A DNA stretch of 7,259 nt from Bryobacteraceae bacterium (lineage in GTDB: Bacteria > Acidobacteriota > Terriglobia > Bryobacterales > Bryobacteraceae), in the NCBI GenBank assembly GCA_030039005.1, contig JASHQT010000133.1, forward strand, positions 1 to 7,259, given 5' to 3'. The translations under genes and the position numbers were made by a program. Position 1 is the first letter of the stretch. Each line of letters opens with the position of its first letter. Shown here piece by piece: positions 1 to 6,235 of the stretch. Below the pieces are notes generated by a model. The model did no database searches. It was not told where the DNA came from and saw only the letters and a program-made list of their open reading frames with translations.

Positions 1-337
1 TTACTGCCGCGGCGACGTGCGCGTCGAGCATCTTCTGCACTTCCACCTTGCCCACCGCGCCCACCTTCTGCTCTACCACCTGGCCGCCTTTGAACAGCAG
101 CAGCGTGGGAATGCCTCGGATATGGTAACGATGGCCCGTCTCGTTCTCGTCCATATTCAGCTTTCCAACCTTTGCCCGGCCAACGTACAACTCGGCGATC
201 GCATCGATGGCAGGCGCCATCGCGCGGCAAGGCGGACACCATTCGGCCCAGAAGTCGACCAAAACAGGCAAGTCTGAGTCGAGCACCTCGCTCTGCCAAT
301 CGGCGTCGATAAAGGTTAGCGTATTCTTTCCAGCCAT
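1..337 (-). CDS. Thioredoxin with WCPPC active site (trx1), 3' end cut by window edge
   Basis: This is a cytoplasmic thioredoxin-fold disulfide oxidoreductase of 112 visible residues. The frame is open from an ATG at 335-337 to the window edge. By comparison with its neighbour, only a final Lys and the stop are missing. The TTA at positions 1-3 is out of frame and is not the stop. The active site is W33-C34-P35-P36-C37, where classical thioredoxin has WCGPC. The DFWAEW segment precedes it, and the cis-proline is P77 in RGIPT. Against the trx2 paralogue there are 20 substitutions and one deleted residue in residues 1-73, but only one substitution in the last 39. No Shine-Dalgarno is visible before the ATG, and trx2's terminator lies between the two genes, so it probably needs its own promoter, which I cannot identify. 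WCPPC is known from tryparedoxin and nucleoredoxin; the overall sequence here is ordinary bacterial thioredoxin. The thioredoxin family is certain; expression and redox partner are not. Confidence 0.93.
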   Translation of the reverse strand, partial: MAGKNTLTFIDADWQSEVLDSDLPVLVDFWAEWCPPCRAMAPAIDAIAELYVGRAKVGKLNMDENETGHRYHIRGIPTLLLFKGGQVVEQKVGAVGKVEVQKMLDAHVAAAV

Positions 338-380
338 GCCGCGTTGGATGCCATGGCCGATGAGAAGGATTCAGGCTTCT

Positions 381-422
381 GAAAAATGGAAAACGCCCGA
401 TCGGCTGGACCGGTCGGGCGTT
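381..422 (-). terminator. Intrinsic terminator after trx2
   Basis: Positions 392-404 and 410-422 form a 13-bp stem (one G-T pair) with a 5-base loop at 405-409. Read on the minus strand, the G+C-rich stem runs straight into TTTT, then CC, A and a second run of five T. This is a Rho-independent terminator placed 28 bases past the trx2 stop codon, and it separates trx2 from the downstream trx1. Confidence 0.85.
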
Positions 423-449
423 CTCGCCAATTCGGATATTGAGCCGGGC

Positions 450-794
450 TTACTTTACCGCCGCGGCGACGTGCGCGTCGAGCATCTTCTGCACTTCCAC
501 CTTGCCCACCGCGCCCACCTTCTGCTCCACCACCTTGCCGCCCTTGAACAGCAGCAGCGTGGGGATGCCGCGAACGTTGTAGCGCATGCCGGTGGCGCCG
601 TTCTCGTCGACGTTTAGCTTGCCGACCTTCACGCGTCCGGCGTAGGTCTCGGCGATGGCATCGATGGTGGGCGACATCATGCGGCAAGGACCGCACCACT
701 CCGCCCAGAAGTCCACCAAAACCGGGGTCTCGGAGTTCAGCACTTCCTTATCCCAGCCCGCATCCGTAAAAGTCAGTGTGTTCGCACCAGCCAT
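450..794 (-). CDS. trxA: Thioredoxin (classical WCGPC type), trx2
   Basis: A full-length cytoplasmic thioredoxin of 114 residues, the usual family size (about 105-115). It reduces protein disulfides and is normally recycled by thioredoxin reductase and NADPH. The active site is W33-C34-G35-P36-C37, preceded by DFWAEW, and the cis-proline is P78 in RGIPTLLLFKGG. The N-terminal ATG at 792-794 is supported by purine-rich stretches upstream on the minus strand (GAGGAGCGAAGG), the nearer GAAGG being 9 bases from the ATG. It lies 48 bases downstream of glgA with no obvious terminator between, so it is probably the last gene of the glgA transcript, which then ends at the hairpin just past its stop. 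The gene symbol follows common usage for the canonical form. I am very sure of the family; whether this copy is the main cellular thioredoxin is an inference from its canonical motif. Confidence 0.97.
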   Translation of the reverse strand: MAGANTLTFTDAGWDKEVLNSETPVLVDFWAEWCGPCRMMSPTIDAIAETYAGRVKVGKLNVDENGATGMRYNVRGIPTLLLFKGGKVVEQKVGAVGKVEVQKMLDAHVAAAVK

Positions 795-842
795 ATTTTT
801 TAACCTTCGCTCCTCTGTTGATGTTCTAACGGTGAAAAGGAT

Positions 843-2267
843 TCAGCTTGCCACAAGCCTCCGGTACAGTTCCACGTACTCACCGGCCGAGGCGCTCCAG
901 GAAAAATCCTTCTCCATGCCCCGCCGCATCTTGCGCGGCCAACTCTCGGTCGGAAACTCCCTCAGAGCCTGCCGCACGGCTTCCAGCAGCGCGTCGCCGG
1001 AATAGTCGCGAAACTTGAATCCGGTAGCTTCTTCAATGGTATCATCCAGGCCGCCGGTGGCGCGGACCACGGGGACGGTCCCGTACTTGAGACTGTAGAT
1101 CTGATTCAGGCCGCAGGGCTCGTAACGGCTGGGCATCAGGAACATGTCAGCGCCCGCCTCGATGCGGTGGGAAAGGCCGGTGTCGTAGCCCACGCGCAGG
1201 CCGACTTTGCCTGGGTAGGAGGCCGCGAGAGCGCGGAACATGGTTTCATAGAGCAAATCGCCAGATCCCAGGACCACGAGGTTCAAATCTTCGGCGAGCA
1301 ATCGCGAGGCGGCATCGGCCAGGATGTCGAAGCCTTTCTGGGCGGCGAAGCGCGAGATGACGGCCAGCAGCGGGCGATCCAAATTGTCCTGGGGCAGGCC
1401 GTATTCGGCCAGCAGCGCCTGTTTGCAGGCGAGCTTGCCTGCAAAATCCTTCGCCGAATAATGGCGCGCGATGTGCGGATCGTGCTCGGGATTCCATTCG
1501 TTATAGTCGACGCCATTCACGATGCCGGTGATCGGCCCATGGCGCCGAAGGAAGCCGTCTAATCCAAAGCCGTACTCGGGGGTTTGGATCTCTCGCGCGT
1601 AGCCTTTGCTGACCGTGCTGATGCCGTCGGCGAAGGCGATGCCGGCCTTCAAGAAATTGAGGCGGCCGTAGAATTCGAGCTGCTCGGGGTTCATCAGGCG
1701 GCCGGGCAGGCCGATTTGCGGCAGGACTTCGGGTCCGAACAGTCCCTGATAGCCAAGATTGTGAATGGTGAGGAGGGTCTTGACGCCGATGAACGTGGGG
1801 TCTCCCGAGAAATGTTCGCGCATGTAGACGGGCATGAGCGCGGCCTGCCAATCGTGCATGTGGAGGACGTCGGGGCGGAACAGGTGCCGCGCGACGCCGA
1901 CGGCGGCCATCGAAAGTACGGCGAAGCGCAGGTGGTTATCGGGGAAATCCCCGGCGGCCGTGCCATAGATGCCGTCGCGATCGTAGAGCGGCGGGCATTG
2001 GACGAAGAAGTAGGTGACGCCGCGGCCGCCGACCGGAACGACGCACTGCTGGATATCCACCATGTAGCCGGGGCCGACCGGGATCCACATGCTGCGGTAG
2101 GCTTCGCGCGTGGGGTGCGGGTAGACGTTTTCGCGATAGGCCGGGAGCACCACGGCGACGGTTTCGCCGCGCTCAGTGAGGGCCGCGGGCAGGGCTCCCA
2201 AAACATCCGCAAGTCCGCCTGTCTTGGCGAAGGGCATCGCTTCGGAGCCGACCATGAGGATGTTCAT
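843..2267 (-). CDS. glgA: Glycogen synthase (ADP-glucose type, GT5)
   Basis: This enzyme transfers glucose from ADP-glucose to the non-reducing end of an alpha-1,4-glucan in the cytoplasm, building glycogen. At 474 residues it matches the usual bacterial GlgA length (about 477 in E. coli). The N-terminal GT-B domain starts with MNILMVGSE and the nucleotide-sugar loop K15-T-G-G-L19, followed by ADV. HMHDW lies at 136-140. In the C-terminal domain ISRFAAQKGFD (304-314) supplies R306 and K311, and RYEPCGLNQ (381-389) carries the conserved E383, followed by ATGGLDDT at 403-410. The first ATG gives the expected N terminus, although no strong Shine-Dalgarno sits at normal distance. It lies between nusB (45 bases upstream) and trx2 (48 bases downstream). 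No other glycogen gene (glgB, glgC, glgP) is in the window, so it is not in a classical glg operon here. Confidence 0.97.
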   Translation of the reverse strand: MNILMVGSEAMPFAKTGGLADVLGALPAALTERGETVAVVLPAYRENVYPHPTREAYRSMWIPVGPGYMVDIQQCVVPVGGRGVTYFFVQCPPLYDRDGIYGTAAGDFPDNHLRFAVLSMAAVGVARHLFRPDVLHMHDWQAALMPVYMREHFSGDPTFIGVKTLLTIHNLGYQGLFGPEVLPQIGLPGRLMNPEQLEFYGRLNFLKAGIAFADGISTVSKGYAREIQTPEYGFGLDGFLRRHGPITGIVNGVDYNEWNPEHDPHIARHYSAKDFAGKLACKQALLAEYGLPQDNLDRPLLAVISRFAAQKGFDILADAASRLLAEDLNLVVLGSGDLLYETMFRALAASYPGKVGLRVGYDTGLSHRIEAGADMFLMPSRYEPCGLNQIYSLKYGTVPVVRATGGLDDTIEEATGFKFRDYSGDALLEAVRQALREFPTESWPRKMRRGMEKDFSWSASAGEYVELYRRLVAS

Positions 2268-2312
2268 GTCTAGTAGATGTATCGCCTCACTTACGATCAG
2301 GGGTTTTGAATT

Positions 2313-2777
2313 TCAGTCGCGGTATTCCTTGTGAACGGCGTCCAGGACGCCGTTAATGAACGCCACGGATTCCTCGCCTGAAAACTGGCGCGCGAGCTCC
2401 AGGGCTTCGTCGATCACCACGGCGGCGGGCGTCTCCCGGCGGCTCATCTCATAAATTCCCAGGCGCAGGATGTTGCGATCGACGACGGGCATGCGCTCGA
2501 TCTTCCAGTGCGCGGATTTTTCAGCGATGCGGCGATCGATGTCGGGCGCCAGTTCGGAGGCGCCGCGCGCCAGCTCTTCCATAAATTCGTCGCGGCCGTC
2601 TTTGGATTCAGAGTCTGAATCAGGCTCCGGCTCCTCCTCCACCTTCTCTTCGGCGGTCTTGTCGGCGCGGAGGGTGTCGTAAAACGCATGGATGGCCTCG
2701 TTGACCGGGCGCTTGGTCATGTCCCACTGATACAGAACTTGCAGCGCGCGCTGGCGCGATCGATGACGGGCCGCCAT
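2313..2777 (-). CDS. nusB: Transcription antitermination factor NusB
   Basis: NusB binds boxA RNA together with NusE (ribosomal protein S10) and supports antitermination in rRNA operons. The 154-residue protein is all-helical in the family. Its N-terminal helix has the typical SRQRALQVLYQWDM (7-20). RMPVVDRNILRLGIYEM (95-111) and PAAVVIDEALELARQFSGEE (117-136), followed by SVAFINGVLDAV, are hallmark C-terminal segments. Residues 47-64 are a strongly acidic, low-complexity stretch rich in Glu, Asp, Ser and Pro that looks like a loop insertion between helices. The ATG lies 5 bases past the ribH stop with only a weak ribosome site (GAG), so translation is probably coupled to ribH. The ribH-nusB pairing is common in bacteria and supports both calls. 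Confidence 0.96.
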   Translation of the reverse strand: MAARHRSRQRALQVLYQWDMTKRPVNEAIHAFYDTLRADKTAEEKVEEEPEPDSDSESKDGRDEFMEELARGASELAPDIDRRIAEKSAHWKIERMPVVDRNILRLGIYEMSRRETPAAVVIDEALELARQFSGEESVAFINGVLDAVHKEYRD

Positions 2778-2782
2778 TCGCT

Positions 2783-3259
2783 CTATTTTCGCAGGCGGCG
2801 GAGGAGGTTCGCCATTTCAATGGCGGTCAGCGCCGCATCGTAGCCCTTGTTGCCGTCCTTGCCGCCCGCACGATCGGCGGCTTGTTCGATCGTGTTGGTG
2901 GTGAGGACGCCGAATGCGACGGGTACGCCGGTTTCAAGCTGCACGGCCATCAAACCACGCGCGGTTTCGCCGGCGACGTAATCGAAGTGCGGGGTATCGC
3001 CGCGGATCACCGCACCCAAGGCGACGATCGCATGGTATTTTCTCGAGACGGCGCAGGCCTGCGCGGCGATCGGGAGTTCCCAGGAGCCCGGAACCCTCAT
3101 CACTTCGACGTTGGTTGTGCTTGCGCCGGAGCGCTGCAACGCTTCCAACGCCCCGTCCAGCAGCCGCTCGGTGATCTCCGCGTTGAATCGCGCGCAGAGA
3201 ATGGTGAATTTCAGGCCGCTCGCGTCAAGATTTTGATCGATTGGTTTTCCTTCGGTCAC
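2783..3259 (-). CDS. ribH: 6,7-dimethyl-8-ribityllumazine synthase
   Basis: RibH condenses 5-amino-6-ribitylamino-uracil with 3,4-dihydroxy-2-butanone 4-phosphate to lumazine, the penultimate step of riboflavin synthesis, as a cytoplasmic oligomer (pentamer or 60-mer capsid in known members). The 158 residues match the usual length. Visible signatures are ARFN (23-26, with aromatic F25 expected to stack on the pyrimidine), PGSWELP (57-63), [16 protein letters not shown] (80-95, with H91 at the catalytic histidine position), GVLTTNT (117-123), and R130 with GNKG at 136-139. The start is GTG at 3257-3259, 9 bases after the upstream membrane-protein gene, without a strong Shine-Dalgarno. The short gap suggests co-transcription and possibly coupled translation. 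No other riboflavin gene and no FMN riboswitch is visible in the window. Confidence 0.97.
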   Translation of the reverse strand: MTEGKPIDQNLDASGLKFTILCARFNAEITERLLDGALEALQRSGASTTNVEVMRVPGSWELPIAAQACAVSRKYHAIVALGAVIRGDTPHFDYVAGETARGLMAVQLETGVPVAFGVLTTNTIEQAADRAGGKDGNKGYDAALTAIEMANLLRRLRK

Positions 3260-3268
3260 CTTGTGATC

Positions 3269-3709
3269 TTAACTTGTGGCCATTGCCAATGGCGGAATCA
3301 GCATGCTTGAGTAGCCCGAAATCTTCACCCAGTAGATGATCCAGCACACCAGGCTGACCGGACCGGCGATGAGATTCAGCAACGGAATGATACTCGCGAC
3401 GGTGGAGATGCATAGAGCTAGACCAACGGATTTGCCGGGCTCAGCTTCCGAAAGCGGAATATTTCGTTTGCTGAATTCATTCCGCAAGGACGTCGCGATG
3501 CTGTTCACCACCATGAATTGCCAGATGACGTTGAAAAACGGGATCAGCAAGAGCCAAACCTGGCCGGGCGGCATGGTCCGCAATTCAGCGGAGCAGCGTT
3601 CGAGAGCCTTCTGCAGCGTGAGCAGGTAGAAGACGGCCGGAATGAGAAGCAGCGCGCAAAAGCCGAAGAACAAGACCATCAACTCGGGCAACCCAATGGA
3701 TCGCAGCAT
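3269..3709 (-). CDS. Small multi-pass membrane protein, unknown function
   Basis: A 146-residue hydrophobic protein, first in the minus-strand cluster, 9 bases upstream of ribH. Hydrophobic segments are at about 9-31, 51-72, 94-115 and 115-130, so three to four membrane passes. A polar, charged loop at about 73-92 separates the second and third, and a short basic/polar stretch (about 33-45) follows the first. A conspicuous stretch is MPPGQVWLLLIPFFNVIWQF (46-65); a related spacing of aromatic residues occurs at CWIIYWVKISGY (122-133). I recall similar uncharacterised small membrane proteins in several phyla but cannot name a family or a function. The start is well supported: minus-strand GGGAGGA at 3715-3721 ends 5 bases before the ATG. 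Being directly upstream of ribH, a flavin-related role is conceivable, but nothing in the sequence shows it. Confidence 0.88.
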   Translation of the reverse strand: MLRSIGLPELMVLFFGFCALLLIPAVFYLLTLQKALERCSAELRTMPPGQVWLLLIPFFNVIWQFMVVNSIATSLRNEFSKRNIPLSEAEPGKSVGLALCISTVASIIPLLNLIAGPVSLVCWIIYWVKISGYSSMLIPPLAMATS

Positions 3710-3714
3710 CGTGT

Positions 3715-3745
3715 TCCTCCCGCCGGTGCGCGTCGAAACACCGGC
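3715..3745 (-). promoter_or_regulatory. Leader hairpin abutting the Shine-Dalgarno of the membrane-protein gene
   Basis: A perfect 7-bp inverted repeat (GCCGGTG at 3722-3728, CACCGGC at 3739-3745, 10-base loop) lies in the gap between lepA and the divergent minus-strand genes. On the minus strand its 3' arm is followed immediately by the strong ribosome site GGGAGGA at 3715-3721, so the folded leader could modulate ribosome access. No run of T follows on either strand, so it is not an intrinsic terminator. The structure is seen; the regulatory role is inferred. Confidence 0.4.
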
Positions 3746-3772
3746 TCGTGGGATACTTGAATTTTAGACGCC

Positions 3773-3778
3773 ATTCTA
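3773..3778 (-). promoter_or_regulatory. Possible -10 element for the minus-strand cluster
   Basis: TAGAAT on the minus strand matches five of six bases of the -10 consensus. It would place a start site near 3766, giving a leader of roughly 55 bases that contains the hairpin and ribosome site of the membrane-protein gene. No matching -35 hexamer lies at 17 bases, so this is a weak call. Confidence 0.27.
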
Positions 3779-3782
3779 CCGC

Positions 3783-5597
3783 ATGGATCCCGCTTTTATC
3801 CGGAACTTTAGTATCATCGCGCACATCGATCACGGCAAATCGACGCTGGCGGACCGCCTGCTCGAAGCCACGGGCGCGCTGCAGCAGCGCGAAATGATGG
3901 AGCAGGTGCTGGACTCCATGGATCTGGAGCGCGAGCGCGGCATCACGATCAAAGCGCACGCGGTGCGGCTGAGCTACAAGGCCGATGACGGCAAGACGTA
4001 TCAGCTTAATTTGATCGACACGCCCGGGCACGTGGATTTCACCTACGAGGTTTCGCGCAGCTTGCAGGCGTGTGAAGGCGCGCTGCTGGTGGTGGACGCG
4101 TCGCAGGGCGTGGAAGCGCAGACGCTCGCGAACACGTATTTGGCGCTGAATCATAACCTCGAAATCATTCCGGTGATCAACAAAATCGATCTGCCGTCGG
4201 CGGAGCCGGAGAAGATTCGCGAACAGATCGAGCAGGTGATCGGGCTTCCGGCGCAGGATGCGCTATTGGTGAGCGCCAAGCAAGGCATTGGGATCAAGGA
4301 AGTATTGGAAGCCGTGGTGCGACTGGTCCCGCCGCCGGCCGGTTCGCCCGATGCGCCGCTGCGCGCGCTGATTTTCGATTCCTGGTTCGATCCGTATCGC
4401 GGCGTAATCATTCTGGTGCGCGTGGTGGATGGCACGCTGCGCGTGGGCCAGAAAATCAAGTTGTGGGCGACGGGCGCGGTGTCGGAAGTGGAGGGGCTGG
4501 GATACCAATCGCCCAAGCCGGTTCCATGCGAGGAGCTTTCTGCGGGCGAAGCCGGGTTCCTGTTCGCCAACATCAAGACAGTTTCCGACGCCCAGATCGG
4601 TGATACGGTGACGAGCGCCGATAATCCGGCCGCGGAACCGCTGCCCGGTTTTCAGGAAATCAAGCCGATGGTTTTCGCCGGTCTGTATCCGGTGGAATCG
4701 CACGAACATGGGCGTCTGCGCGAAGCGCTCGAAAAGCTGCGGCTCAATGACAGCGCGTTCAATTTCGAGCCGGAGAATTCCGTGGCGCTGGGATTCGGTT
4801 TCCGCTGCGGATTTTTGGGGCTGCTGCATCTGGAGATCATTCAGGAACGGCTGGAGCGCGAGTTTCAGATCGATTTGATCACCACGGCGCCGGGCGTGCG
4901 CTACCGCGTGACCACGCTTGCGGACCAAGTGATCGAGGTCGACAATCCGACCAAATTTCCCAATCCCGCGGAGATCAAGCAGGTCGAAGAGCCGATCATC
5001 GATGCGACGGTGATTACGCGCGAAGAATACGTGGGCGAGATCCTGAAGCTGCTGGAAGAAAAGCGCGGGACGCAGAAGAAGTTCGAGTACATCGGCACGG
5101 GGCGCGTGCTGCTGCTGTATGAGCTGCCGCTGAACGAGATCGTGCTGGATTTTTATGACCGGCTGAAGTCGGCGTCGCGCGGCTACGCCTCGCTCGATTA
5201 TCATTTCTCGGGCTATCGCGTGTCGCCCATGGTGAAGCTGGACGTGCTGGTGGCGGGCGATCCGGTGGACGCGCTGTCGATGATCGTGCACAAGGATTTT
5301 GCCTACGAGCGCGGCAAGCTCCTGATCGAGCGGCTGCGCAAGCTGATCCCGCGGCAGATGTTCGAGGTGGCGCTGCAGGCGGCCATCGGGAACAAGGTGA
5401 TTGCGCGCGAGAACATCCCGGCCATGCGCAAGAACGTGCTGGCCAAGTGCTACGGCGGCGACATCACGCGCAAGCGCAAGCTGCTTGAGAAGCAGAAGGA
5501 AGGCAAGAAGCGCATGAAGCGCGTGGGCCGCGTGGAGATCCCGCAGGAAGCGTTTTTGGCGGTGCTCAAGGTTGGCGGCAGCGACGACGGTGGATAG
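3783..5597 (+). CDS. lepA: Elongation factor 4 (LepA), back-translocating ribosomal GTPase
   Basis: LepA/EF4 is a ribosome-binding translational GTPase related to EF-G, implicated in back-translocation and in initiation or 30S biogenesis. The 604 residues match the family (about 600). The GTPase motifs are complete: AHIDHGKS (13-20, P-loop), ERGITIK (51-57, switch I), DTPGHVDF (79-86, with H83), NKID (133-136) and SAK (164-166). Beta-barrel and EF-G-like domains follow. The C terminus carries the LepA-specific basic region with [20 protein letters not shown] followed by [17 protein letters not shown]. The ATG gives the standard N terminus ([15 protein letters not shown]), but no Shine-Dalgarno is visible upstream. 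It is divergent from the membrane-protein gene (73-base gap), and its stop lies 4 bases from the stop of the convergent small gene. It appears to be transcribed alone. Confidence 0.98.
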   Translation: MDPAFIRNFSIIAHIDHGKSTLADRLLEATGALQQREMMEQVLDSMDLERERGITIKAHAVRLSYKADDGKTYQLNLIDTPGHVDFTYEVSRSLQACEGALLVVDASQGVEAQTLANTYLALNHNLEIIPVINKIDLPSAEPEKIREQIEQVIGLPAQDALLVSAKQGIGIKEVLEAVVRLVPPPAGSPDAPLRALIFDSWFDPYRGVIILVRVVDGTLRVGQKIKLWATGAVSEVEGLGYQSPKPVPCEELSAGEAGFLFANIKTVSDAQIGDTVTSADNPAAEPLPGFQEIKPMVFAGLYPVESHEHGRLREALEKLRLNDSAFNFEPENSVALGFGFRCGFLGLLHLEIIQERLEREFQIDLITTAPGVRYRVTTLADQVIEVDNPTKFPNPAEIKQVEEPIIDATVITREEYVGEILKLLEEKRGTQKKFEYIGTGRVLLLYELPLNEIVLDFYDRLKSASRGYASLDYHFSGYRVSPMVKLDVLVAGDPVDALSMIVHKDFAYERGKLLIERLRKLIPRQMFEVALQAAIGNKVIARENIPAMRKNVLAKCYGGDITRKRKLLEKQKEGKKRMKRVGRVEIPQEAFLAVLKVGGSDDGG

Positions 5598-5601
5598 ATG
5601 G

Positions 5602-5766
5602 TCAGCGTTTGCCCGCTGAGCGCGGCGTGCGCCTCTCTTTCACATCAAGTTTGAATTCCAGTATCTTTCCTAACGACATCGACGCGAACATGTCGCCTCC
5701 CCGCCGAAGAGCATAAACGATAACGCCAAGTGCGGTGATCAAGCAGATCACCACTATCCACGCCAC
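5602..5766 (-). CDS. Small single-pass membrane protein, 54 residues
   Basis: I do not recognise this protein. One hydrophobic helix (about residues 2-20, AWIVVICLITALGVIVYAL) is followed by a positive RRGG stop-transfer stretch. A polar, basic tail of about 30 residues ends in KERRTPRSAGKR, consistent with an N-out, C-in topology. I chose the GTG start at 5764-5766 because a perfect AGGAG (minus strand, 5774-5778) lies 7 bases before it. The stop of the upstream gene (5771-5773) falls inside that spacer, a typical coupled arrangement. The frame is open further upstream (to 87 residues), but that extension would only overlap the upstream gene in another frame. Its pairing with the 115-residue gene suggests the two act together; the partner could be tethered at the membrane through this protein, but that is inference. 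Confidence 0.65.
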   Translation of the reverse strand: MAWIVVICLITALGVIVYALRRGGDMFASMSLGKILEFKLDVKERRTPRSAGKR

Positions 5767-5770
5767 AAGA

Positions 5771-6118
5771 TCACTCCTGTTTCCGACCCTTGGTCTCGTG
5801 AAGCTGGCCAAGCTTATCGCGAGGCAACTCCGCCTCGAATACACCTTCCGTATTGTTCCACTCAACTTTCGTCGTATAGGGCTTCGAACTCCGCCACTGA
5901 ATGTAGTTCAAAAACGATCGTGCCGATAGCGAACTGCCTCGTTTGCGGGGCCAGACCGTAAGCTTGAACGCCGAATGAGCCTGCTTCTTCAACGGCCGGA
6001 TCGCCAGCTTGGCAGTGTCCTTGTCCCACCAAATTTGTGCGTATTTGGCCCCTAGCGAGACAAGAATATCCCCAACGTCTGCATTCAAAGCAATCCTTCC
6101 GTCAACTTGAATGGTCAT
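5771..6118 (-). CDS. Uncharacterised 115-residue protein, first gene of accessory cassette
   Basis: I cannot assign a function. The preferred product starts at the ATG at 6116-6118 (MTIQVDGRIALN) with AGGA 9 bases upstream, and has 115 residues. A longer TTG start at 6221-6223 would add 35 residues, but a plausible promoter lies inside that extension, which argues against it. The protein alternates hydrophobic and polar residues as in beta-strands: a start like TIQVDGRIALN, then YAQIWWDKDTAKLAIRP (26-42), FKLTVWPRKRG (51-61), SLSARSFLNYIQW (63-75) and VEWNNTEGVFEAELP (85-99), then a polar, charged tail. From memory this layout (beta-rich N terminus, conserved SA+SFL helix, acidic-aromatic end) resembles a widespread family of short hypothetical proteins, but I cannot name it. 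No signal peptide or membrane segment is seen. Its G+C is lower than that of flanking genes, suggesting acquisition. The 54-residue membrane protein follows 4 bases downstream. Confidence 0.72.
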   Translation of the reverse strand: MTIQVDGRIALNADVGDILVSLGAKYAQIWWDKDTAKLAIRPLKKQAHSAFKLTVWPRKRGSSLSARSFLNYIQWRSSKPYTTKVEWNNTEGVFEAELPRDKLGQLHETKGRKQE

Positions 6119-6176
6119 CGCTGGAGATCCTATACGAGCAGCCTTGCTGTCAAATAGTTCATACGCCACAGACTCT

Positions 6177-6205
6177 ATAGTAGTGTAAGACAACACAAAA
6201 GACAA
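6177..6205 (-). promoter_or_regulatory. Candidate promoter of the two-gene cassette
   Basis: On the minus strand, TTGTCT (6200-6205) and TACTAT (6177-6182) are separated by exactly 17 bases. Each matches four of six consensus bases. Transcription would start near 6170, about 50 bases upstream of the ATG at 6118. This supports the 115-residue form over the longer TTG-initiated one. Confidence 0.4.
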
Positions 6206-6226
6206 CAGCCCAGAATACAGCAAATC

Positions 6227-6235
6227 TGCTACGAT
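6227..6235 (+). promoter_or_regulatory. Extended -10 promoter, leaderless start at 6242
   Basis: TGCTACGAT fits the extended -10 pattern TGnTANNNT, with four of six core bases. Six bases follow before the A of the ATG at 6242, so the predicted first transcribed base is the start codon itself. No good -35 is present, as is often the case with extended -10 promoters, and no ribosome site precedes the ATG. The site is seen; leaderless transcription is inferred. Confidence 0.35.

Noticed and set aside
17..617. Plus-strand frames with repeated HLLHFHLAHRAHLLL-like sequence
   Set aside because: The repetition comes from the two thioredoxin 3' ends being read on the wrong strand; it is not a repeat protein.
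1584..2273. Long plus-strand open frame opposite glgA
   Set aside because: It lies wholly antisense to a clearly real glgA, its translation has no recognisable domain, and its composition is a mirror of glgA codon bias.
3260..3782. Possible FMN riboswitch upstream of the ribH cluster
   Set aside because: The 9-base gap before ribH and the 73-base divergent gap are too short for an RFN element, and its conserved segments are not seen.
3585..4154. Minus-strand frame spanning the lepA 5' end and the divergent gap
   Set aside because: It overlaps both lepA and the membrane-protein gene in other frames and shows no protein family features.
4263..5291. A 342-residue minus-strand open frame opposite lepA
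   Set aside because: His/Arg/Gln-rich translation typical of the antisense of a G+C-rich gene; lepA on the plus strand has all family motifs.
5602..5619. 6-bp inverted repeat TCAGCG/CGCTGA after lepA as a possible terminator
   Set aside because: The stem is short with a 6-base loop, no T-run follows directly on either strand, and it lies inside the coding end of the convergent gene.
6119..6223. TTG-initiated extension of the 115-residue protein to 150 residues
   Set aside because: The extension has no ribosome site and contains the candidate promoter; the internal ATG has AGGA at suitable distance.
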